A DNA stretch of 64,000 nucleotides. It comes from an uncultured Anaerolineaceae bacterium (GTDB taxonomy: Bacteria; Chloroflexota; Anaerolineae; Anaerolineales; Anaerolineaceae). Under the pieces are notes generated by a model that was not told the DNA's origin, did not search any database, and saw nothing but the letters and a program-made list of their open reading frames with translations. The translations under genes were made by a program, and so were the position numbers. How positions within the stretch are numbered: position 1 is the first letter of the stretch; each line of letters opens with the position of its first letter. The stretch covers positions 1 to 64,000 of the forward strand of contig CAKMKJ010000046.1 of NCBI GenBank assembly GCA_927443345.1. The letters are read 5' to 3'. Below, in pieces: positions 1 to 8,600 of this stretch.

Positions 1-30
1 CAAAAAGCATAAAACAAAACTTAAGGACAC

Positions 31-54
31 CCTAAAAACAAAACTGTTTTTGGG
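31..54. repeat. Inverted repeat (possible terminator)
   Basis: A 10-bp inverted repeat, arms 31-40 and 45-54 around a 4-base loop, in AT-rich DNA. It could terminate transcription from either side. No gene is visible in 1-262 apart from this and the small hairpin at 237-252. Confidence 0.35.
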
Positions 55-236
55 CTGGTTCACTAATTCAATTTATTTAGTTGTTTAACCGGACGGTTAG
101 TCCGAAGAAGTGACAGGTAATTACATGATTACATTGCATTATAACGAGCCATTTTTTAAAGTCAATATGTTTTGCATATAAGACTTAATCTTTTGTCTTT
201 ATTGGTCAAAACTTTTACTTTTTTTGTGTAAAATTT

Positions 237-252
237 CGCCTTGTTTGAGGCG
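237..252 (-). terminator. Weak hairpin after the leftward operon
   Basis: CGCCT (237-241) pairs with AGGCG (248-252), directly after the stop codon of the leftward isomerase gene; on the minus strand it is followed by AAATTTT. It is a short stem with a weak T tract, so the call is tentative. Confidence 0.35.
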
Positions 253-262
253 CAAAGAACCG

Positions 263-1594
263 TTATACGCGCACGCAATCCAGTTCGAATACTTTTGAAA
301 CCATTTCAAGATCATTCAAATTGTGACCGGTGGTGATGATGTAGTGATGCGAAACAAGATCATCCACCAATTTCTTGCCGTCTGGCACGCGGATCACAGC
401 ACCATTCAAACAATGTGAATTTTTGAATTGTGCATATTTGGGTAATTCACCTTCAACAATTGACCAGCGGTTGAAAGGTGGCATCAATTTCACCAAAGTA
501 ATTTTTCCGGTTGGGAATCTTGCATCGATTGCCGTGGCGTTATCATCCACGATTGTCAGTACTTTGTCTTTAAGTTTCCACTTGGTTGAGAAAGATTGCG
601 GCACAACACCAAAATATCCACAATGCGCTGCCAAAATATAGTTCTCCGGCGCGCCATCTACTTCGGGGAAATTGGGGATATGTTCATGTTTGAGAGCAGC
701 ATCCCCCATTTGGAAGGGATATAAGTTGGTCATCATGAAAGAGACATCCAGTGTTTTGCTGATCAGTACTTTTGTTAACATGGATACCAAATCACCTTCG
801 CAACCCCAAATGATACGCTGATCCTCATACAAGAAATTCCAGGCTAAACAAGGCGTGGTGTCAGAGAACATAGATTCATTGAGACAATTCATGCCCACGG
901 CCAATACTGTGGGATCCTGATCAAGCACCTGTTTCACCGCCATGTAAAGCTTGACGGCGCTTAATACTGCGCGAGACTGCAATTTACCAATCGGGGTACC
1001 GCGTTTCTTTTCTTCCCAAATTTTTATCGCATCATCATCCGAAATTGCCTTAGCATCTTCACCAAGTTTCTTTAGGCTTCGTTTTTCAACTTTTACGCCA
1101 TATTTTTTTTCAATAGCATCAACACACTCAGGTTCCCACCAATAAAAACGTTTGAAAATATCATCCTGGTTGCCCGTGCCGCTGGCCGGGTTGTCTTGAA
1201 ACACCAACAACTTCGAGTATCTTAATTGGCGGCGCAAAGCCATAGCTTTGCAGGCTTGCTTGGTTTTATCAAGATTGGTGGGGCCAATTACTCTTATGCC
1301 TTTGGCAGATAAAAAGCTGTTGATTTCCCAATCCCACATTGAAACGGTGCCAAATTCAGAGGTCACTACAAGCAGTGGTTGAGGCAGTTTGGCTATTTTA
1401 TCTGCCTCTCTAAAAGCTTCACCCAACATCTGCGGAAATATCACCCCGTCCGTTTCGGGGATTTTCGAACCCAGTTTAACTGGTGCCAAGATTTCGGCTT
1501 CATCAACCAACAATTCGCGCAACTTGGTGAGCTGTGCAAGAAAATCAGGGTCATCGGCGGTCTTAAAATAGATTGGGACGAGTTGGGCTTTCAT
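263..1594 (-). CDS. L-fucose/L-arabinose isomerase-family protein
   Basis: A 443-residue protein resembling the FucI/AraA sugar isomerase fold, whose members interconvert aldoses and ketoses with a divalent metal. The N-terminal half has Rossmann-like stretches (TDGVIFPQMLGEA, LLVVTSEFGTVSMWDWE). The C-terminal half has conserved acidic and His-rich segments (NCLNESMFSDTTPCLAWN, CEGD, AAHCGYFG) of the kind that bind metal in the family. It is the last of three leftward genes, after a Gfo/Idh/MocA dehydrogenase and a TIM-barrel isomerase, so it probably handles a free sugar or polyol in that pathway. The substrate cannot be read from sequence. It is shorter than classical FucI (about 590), as is usual for the uncharacterised branch of this superfamily. 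Confidence 0.75.
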   Translation of the reverse strand: MKAQLVPIYFKTADDPDFLAQLTKLRELLVDEAEILAPVKLGSKIPETDGVIFPQMLGEAFREADKIAKLPQPLLVVTSEFGTVSMWDWEINSFLSAKGIRVIGPTNLDKTKQACKAMALRRQLRYSKLLVFQDNPASGTGNQDDIFKRFYWWEPECVDAIEKKYGVKVEKRSLKKLGEDAKAISDDDAIKIWEEKKRGTPIGKLQSRAVLSAVKLYMAVKQVLDQDPTVLAVGMNCLNESMFSDTTPCLAWNFLYEDQRIIWGCEGDLVSMLTKVLISKTLDVSFMMTNLYPFQMGDAALKHEHIPNFPEVDGAPENYILAAHCGYFGVVPQSFSTKWKLKDKVLTIVDDNATAIDARFPTGKITLVKLMPPFNRWSIVEGELPKYAQFKNSHCLNGAVIRVPDGKKLVDDLVSHHYIITTGHNLNDLEMVSKVFELDCVRV

Positions 1595-1625
1595 TGGGTC
1601 ATCTCCTGATTTTCAAATTTATGAC

Positions 1626-1671
1626 TAAAAAAAGAAATAAGTACAGGAGGGATGAGATATCCCATCCCTCC
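1626..1671 (-). terminator. Intercistronic hairpin with T-run
   Basis: A 9-bp perfect stem (1646-1654 with 1663-1671) lies between the leftward dehydrogenase and isomerase genes. On the minus strand it is followed about 12 bases later by a T7 run near 1627-1633. It may be an attenuator or an mRNA-processing stem that lowers expression of the last gene. Confidence 0.5.
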
Positions 1672-1696
1672 AACCAACCACTAAACGTTTTCGCAC

Positions 1697-2860
1697 CTAT
1701 TTAATATCAGCAACATTTACTCTACGACCAGTATCAGATGAGACGATCGCGGCCTCAAGCACTTGCATATCAAGCATGCCATCATAAAGACTGGGTGTAA
1801 TCTTGGTTCCGTTTTCTAGCGCTGCCAAAAAATCAACGACAGCGTGAGTGAACTCATGTTCATAACCAATAATATGTCCGGGCGGCCACCAGGCGCCCAC
1901 ATAGGGATGGGCCGAATTGGTCACAAGGATCGTTCTGAAACCTTGTTCATCTACGGGATCATCAAGGTTAAGATATTGCAATTCATTCATTCTTTCAAGG
2001 TCAAATGCCAGGCTGCCTTTACTTCCATAAATTTCAAAGTAATTGAAATTTTTACGGCCGCTGGCAAACCGGCTGGATTCAAAGGCACCCAAAGCGCCGT
2101 TTTCAAATTCAGCGACCATGAAGGCGGCATCATCAACGGTGACTTTGCCTTTTTCTGCCGCACCCGTACCAGATTTGAAAGTTCCAGCATCCTTACCGGG
2201 CAGCGGTCTTTCAGTCACAAAAGTTTTCAACATGGCAGAGACTGATTTCACTTCTCCAACCAGGTAGCGCGCCAAATCAACACTATGCGAATTCAAATCA
2301 TAATGCGGCCCGGCCCCTGCAAATTGTTTCTGCAGATGCCATGTCAATGGAAAATTCGGATCGGTAATCCAGTCTTGCAGATAAGTGCCGCGCCAATGAA
2401 AGATCTGGCCAATCTTGCCATCATCAATCAACTTCTTGGCAAAAGCAATCGCAGGCGTGCGGCGGTAATTGTGATTGACGTAATGCAACACACCTGCTTT
2501 TTCGGCTGCTTCATACATTTCTTTGGCTTCAGTGAAATTCAACGCGAGCGGTTTTTCACAAAAAATGTGCTTACCGTTTTTGGCTGCTGCCAGCACGATT
2601 TCTTTGTGTAAATAAGTTGGGGTGCAAACATCAATAATATCAATATCCTTGCGCTCAACTACTTTTTTCCAATCGCCTACTGATTCTTCCCAACCCCAAT
2701 TTTTTGCAAAATCTGAGGTGGCATCCATATCTTGACCACAGGCGACTTTTAAAACCGGCGTAAGCCCGACATCAAAGAATTTTGGCGCTTGAGACCATGC
2801 ATTACTATGGGCTTTACCCATAAACTTTGTGCCAATGATTGCGACATTAACCTTTTTCAA
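1697..2860 (-). CDS. Gfo/Idh/MocA-family oxidoreductase
   Basis: A 387-residue NAD(P)-dependent dehydrogenase of the Gfo/Idh/MocA family. It has an N-terminal Rossmann fold beginning VNVAIIGTKFMGKAHSNAW, the family motif CEKPLAL near residue 98, and a C-terminal alpha/beta domain with DLNSHSVDLARYLVG, where the His aligns with the usual catalytic His. Members oxidise the ring or side-chain hydroxyl of sugars, inositols and sugar acids. The start has a good ribosome site (AGGAGAGGATTCC just upstream). It sits between two sugar-isomerase genes in the leftward operon. One of four Gfo/Idh/MocA-type genes is expected per branch of such pathways; this window has three. Substrate unknown. Confidence 0.88.
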   Translation of the reverse strand: MKKVNVAIIGTKFMGKAHSNAWSQAPKFFDVGLTPVLKVACGQDMDATSDFAKNWGWEESVGDWKKVVERKDIDIIDVCTPTYLHKEIVLAAAKNGKHIFCEKPLALNFTEAKEMYEAAEKAGVLHYVNHNYRRTPAIAFAKKLIDDGKIGQIFHWRGTYLQDWITDPNFPLTWHLQKQFAGAGPHYDLNSHSVDLARYLVGEVKSVSAMLKTFVTERPLPGKDAGTFKSGTGAAEKGKVTVDDAAFMVAEFENGALGAFESSRFASGRKNFNYFEIYGSKGSLAFDLERMNELQYLNLDDPVDEQGFRTILVTNSAHPYVGAWWPPGHIIGYEHEFTHAVVDFLAALENGTKITPSLYDGMLDMQVLEAAIVSSDTGRRVNVADIK

Positions 2861-2916
2861 GGAATCCTCTCCTTATAAATCCAGAATTCTGATAATCTAC
2901 ATTCAGTAAATTTTTC

Positions 2917-3777
2917 TTATTTGAATGATGAGGTAATCTTTTTCAATTCCTTGATACTGAGGGCAACAGCTTCGTCTTCTCTCTCAGTCCAATCTGTGTG
3001 AGGATGATCAATCTCAACTGCCAGGAAACCTTTGAAGTTGGCTTTATAAAGCAATTCAGCAAGCGCTTGATTATTAATTAAGCCTTTGCCCACTGGAACG
3101 CCCGCAAAGAAAAACCAATCAGTGGGACGGGCATTCTTGTCTGGCATCAAATCTTTAACATGGGTGGCCAAAACATAAGGCGCAAGTTTTTCCATGCCGG
3201 CAATGGGATCATCCAACAGGCGGAGGAAATTGCCTGTATCAAAATTCAATCCGAAGTGATCAGAATCGACTTCACTCAAGAGCTGCAAAATTTCATCAGC
3301 GGTGAAATCAATGTGGTTTTCAACGGCTAATTTAACGCCGTTGTCTTTGGCAATTTCGACTGCTTTTTTAAACATTTCAACCAGGGCTTTAATCTGGGGT
3401 TGATGCGGTTCGTGACGGAACATGAGGCTGCTGCCAACCACGCGCATAACATCTGCACCAATAGCCTTGGCATACGGAATCATGGTGACCATTTCTTCAT
3501 AAGCCGTCCAATTTTGACCCCGTTCCAAACCATCGGGGTGTCCCCAGGCATAAACACGATCAAAATTGTAATCATCCAACTGCGCCTTCAGGTCTTTGAA
3601 CCATGCCAAATCTGTAGAAGGGAAGAAACAAGATTCCAGAGAGACACCATCCACTTCGAGCTCTTTTGCCCGAACAAGAAAATCTTGCATGGTCATATTT
3701 TTGGCTGGCGCTTTTTGATCAGGATACACTTCGCCGAAAAAACGGTGGTAGCAATAACTGTCAATGCCTACTTTCAT
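2917..3777 (-). CDS. Sugar phosphate isomerase/epimerase (AP endonuclease 2-like TIM barrel)
   Basis: A 286-residue xylose-isomerase-like TIM barrel. Metal-binding-type segments are visible: SLESCFFP near residue 50, LAVENHIDF (Glu and His) near 150, FGLNFDTGNFL (Asp) near 180, THVKDLMP (His) near 208 and AVEIDHPH (Glu) near 254. Members (IolE, IolI, tagatose/fructose 3-epimerases) isomerise or dehydrate keto-sugars and inosose intermediates. It is the first gene of the leftward operon, with an AGGAGGAAT ribosome site, and a promoter about 130 bases upstream. The partner genes suggest epimerisation or isomerisation of an oxidised sugar; the exact reaction is not readable. Confidence 0.8.
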   Translation of the reverse strand: MKVGIDSYCYHRFFGEVYPDQKAPAKNMTMQDFLVRAKELEVDGVSLESCFFPSTDLAWFKDLKAQLDDYNFDRVYAWGHPDGLERGQNWTAYEEMVTMIPYAKAIGADVMRVVGSSLMFRHEPHQPQIKALVEMFKKAVEIAKDNGVKLAVENHIDFTADEILQLLSEVDSDHFGLNFDTGNFLRLLDDPIAGMEKLAPYVLATHVKDLMPDKNARPTDWFFFAGVPVGKGLINNQALAELLYKANFKGFLAVEIDHPHTDWTEREDEAVALSIKELKKITSSFK

Positions 3778-3882
3778 TTGATTCCTCCTGGATTAATGGT
3801 TTTTAATGGTTCAGGTTATTCGTAGTAGTTAGAAATAACATCAACAAAATCTTTGAATCCCTTTTTACCACAGAAACGCTCA

Positions 3883-3896
3883 CCTGTCATTACAGG
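3883..3896. promoter_or_regulatory. Candidate operator for the leftward operon
   Basis: The inverted repeat CCTGT-catt-ACAGG sits just downstream of the leftward -10 box, near the expected transcription start. It shares ATTACA with the GntR-proximal repeat at 4054-4075, so the same regulator may bind both. Short and imperfect, hence low confidence. Confidence 0.35.
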
Positions 3897-3904
3897 ATAA
3901 CATT

Positions 3905-3933
3905 ATTATAACCACAGGATTTTTAGATTTCAA
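3905..3933 (-). promoter_or_regulatory. Sigma70-like promoter of the leftward sugar operon
   Basis: On the minus strand, TTGAAA (3933-3928), a 17-base spacer and TATAAT (3910-3905). The predicted start lies near 3898, giving a leader of about 120 bases before the epimerase gene. Together with the rightward promoter at 4023 this forms a divergent control region of 323 bases. Confidence 0.65.
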
Positions 3934-4022
3934 GGTTTTTAACTTTAAAATTACAAATTGTCAAAATTTTTATCTTCTTGTCATGATTTTTCTCCTAAAC
4001 CGCTTTTTTTAAGATTCTTCTC

Positions 4023-4051
4023 TTGACATGATTGAAGTAAATTCCTATAAT
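4023..4051 (+). promoter_or_regulatory. Consensus sigma70-like promoter of the GntR operon
   Basis: TTGACA (4023-4028), a 17-base spacer and TATAAT (4046-4051): a perfect match to both hexamers. It drives the regulator gene and probably the long rightward catabolic series. Confidence 0.8.
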
Positions 4052-4053
4052 GA

Positions 4054-4075
4054 GTTGTAATAACAGGATTACAAC
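4054..4075. promoter_or_regulatory. Inverted-repeat operator, probably for GntR autoregulation
   Basis: GTTGTAAT (4054-4061) and ATTACAAC (4068-4075) form a perfect 8-bp inverted repeat with a 6-base centre. It starts 2 bases after the -10 box, so a bound protein would cover the transcription start. Its position before the GntR gene suggests autorepression relieved by a sugar-derived ligand. Confidence 0.65.
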
Positions 4076-4100
4076 AATAAAATGAAAAGGGGTCGGAAAA

Positions 4101-4901
4101 ATGGGCGATATGATAAATTTTGCAAGTCACATTCCGTACTATATCCAATTGATGGATATTCTCAAGGAAAAAGTAAAACAAAAAGTCTGGCTGCCCGGCG
4201 ATCAGATTCCGGGTGAGCAAGATTTATGTGAACTTTACAAAATCAGCCGCACGGTTGTTCGCCAATCACTCAAGGAGTTGGAACTCGAAGGTGTAATCAC
4301 CAGGCGTAAAGGAAAGGGCACGTTTATTGCTTTCCCAAAAATCAATGAGAGTTTAATTGCCAAATTAACCGGTTTTTATCAAGACATGGTCGAAAGAGGT
4401 TTAAAACCGGTGACCAGGGTTTTACATCAAAGAACCGTGCCGTGCCCAGAAAAGATCGCTCAATTTCTAAACATCGCCCCGGGAACGCAAGTCATCGATA
4501 TCCGCCGGCTGCGCTTTATTAACGATCAACCCATTCAACTAGTGACTTCCTACATTCCATTCGACCTTTGCCCTCCCCTTGCCAGCCTCGATCTGAGCAA
4601 CCGTTCTTTGTATGAATTCCTTGAAAAAGAAAGCAATGTTTTTATCGCCAAAGGGAAAAGGTACATCGAAGCCGTGGCTGCGAATGAAGAAGAAGCCGAC
4701 TTATTGGATATAGAAAAAGGCGCGCCATTAATGATGTTAGACAGCATCAGTTTTTCAGAAAACGGACAGCCTGTTGAATACTATCATGCTGTTCACCGCG
4801 GCGACCGTTCTCGATTTGAAGTTGAACTGCTTCGCCAGCACGACTCTGATTCAATAAACGCTGAAGTGGTTCCAAGTTTCTCTGGATTACCCAAATCATA
4901 A
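4101..4901 (+). CDS. GntR-family regulator, HutC/UTRA type
   Basis: A 266-residue transcriptional regulator. The N-terminal winged helix (about residues 8-75) contains DQIPGEQDLCELYKISRTVV and ITRRKGKGTFI, typical of the GntR fold. The C-terminal UTRA ligand domain (about 95-240) includes IRRLRFINDQPIQLVTSYIP and the end-of-domain strand EYYHAVHRGDRSRFEVEL, as in HutC/FarR regulators that bind sugar phosphates or amino-acid derivatives. It has AAGGGGTCGG as ribosome site and lies 39 bases before a sugar kinase gene. A perfect promoter and an inverted repeat directly upstream suggest autoregulation. The effector is probably an intermediate of this island. Confidence 0.9.
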   Translation: MGDMINFASHIPYYIQLMDILKEKVKQKVWLPGDQIPGEQDLCELYKISRTVVRQSLKELELEGVITRRKGKGTFIAFPKINESLIAKLTGFYQDMVERGLKPVTRVLHQRTVPCPEKIAQFLNIAPGTQVIDIRRLRFINDQPIQLVTSYIPFDLCPPLASLDLSNRSLYEFLEKESNVFIAKGKRYIEAVAANEEEADLLDIEKGAPLMMLDSISFSENGQPVEYYHAVHRGDRSRFEVELLRQHDSDSINAEVVPSFSGLPKS

Positions 4902-4940
4902 AGAAATTTATCACGAACAGAGAGACTTGCGGAGATATAA

Positions 4941-6476
4941 ATGGCAAAAAAATACCTGATCGGTGTAGACCTCGGAACCAGCAGTACAAAAGCCGCCTTG
5001 TATCAAACAGACGGTAAGTTGGTTGCTGACGCTATTTTGGAAGTGCCTTTATATCATCCCAAACCAGGAATTGTTGAACAAAAAAATGAAGATTTCTATA
5101 CAACCGCAGCCAAAACCGTCAAACGATGCATCAGTTCAAGCGGAGTAGATCACAAGGATATCGCTGCCATCGCCTTTGATTCACAAATGGCCGGGGTTGG
5201 ATTGATTGATGAAGATTTTAAGCCGGCTGCCCGTTTTGATTCATGGCTTGACATGCGCTGTAAGCCTTACATTGAGCTGATGGATCAAAAAGCAGGCGAC
5301 CTGGTCATGTCACTCACCGGCTGCCCACCCACTTGCGACCACGGCCCAAAAATGCTGTGGTGGAAGAATGAGCAGCCTGAAATTTACAATAAAACTGCCA
5401 AATTTGTCATGCCCGGCACTTATGTTGCCGGCCGCCTGGCAGACTTATCCACAGATCAAGCCTTCATTGACCACACCTACCTCCATTTTTCTGGGTTCTC
5501 TGATGCTCAAAAAGGAAGTTGGTCACAAGAACTTTGCGATCTTTTCGGATTGGATTCATCCAAACTGCCCCGCATCGTTGACCCTTGCGATGTGATCGGC
5601 GAAGTGAACGCCAAAACCGCGGCCGATTTTGGCTTGGCAGCCGGAACCATCATTGCTGCCGGAGCAGGCGATACTGCCGCAAATGCGCTTGGCGCAGGCA
5701 TCGTGCGGCCTGGCATGATCTTCGACGTGGCAGGAACCGCCGCCGTTTTAGCAGGATGCACCGATAAGTTTGTCGCGGACACTAAACACAGGGCGCTGCT
5801 CACCATGCGCTCCGTCATCCCCGGTTTATGGAACCCCCTTGCCTATATTGGCGGCGGCGGTATTGCGCTGAGATGGTTTAGAGACAATTTCTTCAACACC
5901 ATCAAAGGTGAAACACAGAAACTTGAAGAGGATGATCTCTATGCCGAGATCATCAAACTGGCTGAAAACATACAACCCGGTGCTGATGGCTTGTTCTTCT
6001 CTCCACACCTTGGCGGTCGCATTTGTCCATCCAATTCAGCTATGCGCGGCGCGTGGATCGGAGTATCCTGGTCGCACACGCAAGCCCATTTTGCCCGAGC
6101 CATCCTCGAGAGCATCGCCTTTGAATATGCCTGGTATTTATACATTCTTAAAGAAAACCTTCCTGATTTGAAATTATCTGAAGCCAGGGTGGTTGGTGGG
6201 GGCGCCCGCAGTCAGGTTTGGAATCAGCTCAAAGCTGATGTATTAAACGTACCCTATCAAAAATTGATGGGGAACGAATTTGGCGCCTGGGGTGCGGCCA
6301 TGATCGCCGGCAAGGCAGTGGGTCTGATTGATAACCTGGTCGAACATGCAGAAAAAACTGCCGTTGTGAATGGAAGTGCATTATTGCCGTCTTCATCGAA
6401 CCATAGTCTCTATCAACCTCTCATACAAAGATATATAGAAATGGAAAGCACCCTATCCCATTTCTTTTCAAATTAA
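4941..6476 (+). CDS. FGGY-family carbohydrate kinase (xylulokinase-like)
   Basis: A 511-residue FGGY kinase that should phosphorylate a ketose or polyol with ATP. The first phosphate loop is GVDLGTSSTKAALY (residues 8-21), the catalytic-Asp region is AAGAGDTAANALGAG near 240-255, and the adenosine-binding motif is VVGGGARSQVWNQLKADVL near 415. Length is normal for xylulokinases. It is the first enzyme gene after the GntR regulator and is followed by a dehydrogenase at a 21-base gap, so it probably starts a phosphorylative branch. Which sugar is used cannot be told; a second FGGY kinase about 9 kb downstream indicates two substrates or two steps. Confidence 0.88.
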   Translation: MAKKYLIGVDLGTSSTKAALYQTDGKLVADAILEVPLYHPKPGIVEQKNEDFYTTAAKTVKRCISSSGVDHKDIAAIAFDSQMAGVGLIDEDFKPAARFDSWLDMRCKPYIELMDQKAGDLVMSLTGCPPTCDHGPKMLWWKNEQPEIYNKTAKFVMPGTYVAGRLADLSTDQAFIDHTYLHFSGFSDAQKGSWSQELCDLFGLDSSKLPRIVDPCDVIGEVNAKTAADFGLAAGTIIAAGAGDTAANALGAGIVRPGMIFDVAGTAAVLAGCTDKFVADTKHRALLTMRSVIPGLWNPLAYIGGGGIALRWFRDNFFNTIKGETQKLEEDDLYAEIIKLAENIQPGADGLFFSPHLGGRICPSNSAMRGAWIGVSWSHTQAHFARAILESIAFEYAWYLYILKENLPDLKLSEARVVGGGARSQVWNQLKADVLNVPYQKLMGNEFGAWGAAMIAGKAVGLIDNLVEHAEKTAVVNGSALLPSSSNHSLYQPLIQRYIEMESTLSHFFSN

Positions 6477-6497
6477 TAAGTCATTTAGGAGCACATC

Positions 6498-7532
6498 ATG
6501 AAACAACAAGTACGGATTTGTATGATAGGCGCTGGCAGGGTTGGTAAAAACCATTCCCGTGCACTCTCTCGTCATATCGCTGCTGCAAAGATTGTCGCCC
6601 TCGTAGATCCGATGGCGGAAGTAAGAAACGAAACTGCCAAAGATTTCGGCATTGATCAACAATACGATACACTCGAAATGGCCCTTGAAAATGCTGAGTT
6701 TGATGCAGTGATTATCACCACCCCCACCCCCACCCATTTGCCCCTGACCCAGCTTGCCGCAGATCACAAAAAACATGTTTTTCTCGAAAAACCGATGGCT
6801 TTGAATCTTGAAGAATGCGATGAAATCAATAAAGCAGTTGAAAAAAACAAGGTCATTCTCCAACTAGGATTTATGCGCCGCTTCGATCCGGAATTCGTGG
6901 CTGCTGCCCAGCGCATTGAAGCTGGTGAAATCGGAACCCCAATGATGGTCAAATCCAATACCCACGGCCCCGGTCTTCCCCCACCCTGGGCACGCGACCT
7001 CAAAACATCCAACGGCATGCTGGCTGAAGTGAACAGCCACGATTGGGATACCGTGCGTTGGTTTATGGGCTCTAACTATCAAAGAGTTTACACAGAAGTT
7101 GCCAACTTTAAAGGTGCTGCCAATAACGTGGAAACACCTCATTTTTATGACAATGTGCTGGTCAATATCAAATTTGAGAGCGGTGGTTTGGGATTGATCT
7201 CAGGCATCTGCCCTTGTGGCTACGGATATGACGCCAGAGTTGAGATTGTTGGCGATAAGGGCATCATGCAAATTGGTGAATTAAAAGGCCAATCTGTCGT
7301 CGTGTGCACCAATCGCGACCAGGGCTTAATCACGCCTATTCAGCGCACCTGGCCTGAAAGATTTGCCTGGGCATACATTAATGAACTTGAACATTTCGTT
7401 ACCTGCGTCCAAACTGAATCCACCCCAAGAGCTGGCGGAATTGACGGCCGCTGGGCTGTTGCCGGTGTGCTTGCCGGCACAAAATCGTTCCTTGAAGAAC
7501 GCCCTGTTTTGTTAAAAGAAATAACCGGATAA
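6498..7532 (+). CDS. Gfo/Idh/MocA oxidoreductase, inositol 2-dehydrogenase-like
   Basis: A 344-residue NAD-dependent dehydrogenase. It begins RICMIGAGRVGKNHSRAL (dinucleotide loop), has FLEKPMALN near residue 97, and EVNSHDWDTVRWFMG near 178, the arrangement seen in IolG-type inositol dehydrogenases where Lys, Asp and His form the catalytic set. The ribosome site is AGGAGCACATC. It lies between a sugar kinase and a zinc dehydrogenase in a tight rightward cluster. It could oxidise myo-inositol or another cyclic polyol or pyranose; no IolB/IolC/IolD homologues accompany it, so classical inositol catabolism is not supported. Confidence 0.85.
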   Translation: MKQQVRICMIGAGRVGKNHSRALSRHIAAAKIVALVDPMAEVRNETAKDFGIDQQYDTLEMALENAEFDAVIITTPTPTHLPLTQLAADHKKHVFLEKPMALNLEECDEINKAVEKNKVILQLGFMRRFDPEFVAAAQRIEAGEIGTPMMVKSNTHGPGLPPPWARDLKTSNGMLAEVNSHDWDTVRWFMGSNYQRVYTEVANFKGAANNVETPHFYDNVLVNIKFESGGLGLISGICPCGYGYDARVEIVGDKGIMQIGELKGQSVVVCTNRDQGLITPIQRTWPERFAWAYINELEHFVTCVQTESTPRAGGIDGRWAVAGVLAGTKSFLEERPVLLKEITG

Positions 7533-7555
7533 GTGTTATTCGTTCTGGAGGAAGT

Positions 7556-8599
7556 ATGTTAGCTGCAGTTTATCATGGTCCTAATGACCTTCGGGTTGAA
7601 CAAGTAGATTTACCAAAAATCGGTGCTGGTGAAATGCTGGTTAAAGTGGTCAGCGCCAGCATTTGTGGAACTGATTTACGCATTTTCCATGGCAATCACC
7701 GCATGTATCCAGAGGGAACTGTGCGCATCCCCGGTCATGAAGTTGTTGGAACGATAGTTGAAATGGGAGCTAATGTTGAAGGTTATCAGGTCGGACAAAG
7801 AGTCTTTTGCGCCCCCAATACCGGCTGCGGACATTGCCTGCAATGCATCAGCGGTACCAACAATCTTTGTTCGCAGTACGATGCGATTGGGGTCACCTCA
7901 GACGGCGGATTTGCAGAATATGTGCGCATCCCTGCCAATTCTGTCCGCCAGGGCAACATTATCCCCATCAACTTCACAGTAGACCCCGCTGTTGCCGCAT
8001 TAATGGAACCTTTTGCTTGCGTGCTGCGTGGACAGAATGCCTTACACATCCAACCGGGAGAGATCGTCCTTATCATCGGCGCTGGCCCCATCGGCGTGAT
8101 GCACGTCAAACTGGCCAAAGCACGCGGGGCAGGCAAAGTGATCGTCAGCGAACCAATTAAAGACAGAGCTGAACAGGCAAAACGCATGGGTGCTGACAAG
8201 GTGATAAACCCTGCGACTGAAGACCTCAAAAAAGCACTTCTCGAAGAAAGCCAGGGTCGCGGCGCAAATGTCATCATTGTTGCCGCCCCGGTTCACGTTG
8301 CGCAAGAAGCAGCCCTTGATCTAGCAGCCATAAGCGGCCGCATTAATTATTTTGGCGGCTTACCAAAAGACAGACCCACCATCAATTTTGACTCCAATTT
8401 GGTTCACTATAAAGAATTGGTGATTACCGCCACAACAGCATGCAGCACCGCTGATTGTTGGCAGGCAGCCCAAATTGTAAACAGCGGATTGGTGGACTTG
8501 TCAGATATTGTAAGTCAAAGATTTCCATTGAGCGAGGCAGTGCAAGCCTTTGCCGCAGCAGAAGACAGGAAATCGCTAAAAATTGTGCTGGAACCATAA
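7556..8599 (+). CDS. Zinc-dependent alcohol dehydrogenase (sorbitol/threonine DH type)
   Basis: A 347-residue medium-chain dehydrogenase. The catalytic zinc site is represented by ICGTDLRIFHG (Cys near 38) and IPGHEVVG (His-Glu near 62). Four structural-zinc cysteines lie in the segment from PNTGC to TNNLC (residues about 87-104). The NAD fold has IIGAGPIGVMHVKLAKARGA near 175. A strong CTGGAGGAAG ribosome site precedes ATG. Such enzymes oxidise secondary hydroxyls of sugar alcohols or sugar phosphates. The next gene starts 1 base after its stop, so the two are translationally linked. It may provide the lactone or keto-sugar for the hydrolase that follows. Confidence 0.88.
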   Translation: MLAAVYHGPNDLRVEQVDLPKIGAGEMLVKVVSASICGTDLRIFHGNHRMYPEGTVRIPGHEVVGTIVEMGANVEGYQVGQRVFCAPNTGCGHCLQCISGTNNLCSQYDAIGVTSDGGFAEYVRIPANSVRQGNIIPINFTVDPAVAALMEPFACVLRGQNALHIQPGEIVLIIGAGPIGVMHVKLAKARGAGKVIVSEPIKDRAEQAKRMGADKVINPATEDLKKALLEESQGRGANVIIVAAPVHVAQEAALDLAAISGRINYFGGLPKDRPTINFDSNLVHYKELVITATTACSTADCWQAAQIVNSGLVDLSDIVSQRFPLSEAVQAFAAAEDRKSLKIVLEP

Positions 8600-8600
8600 C

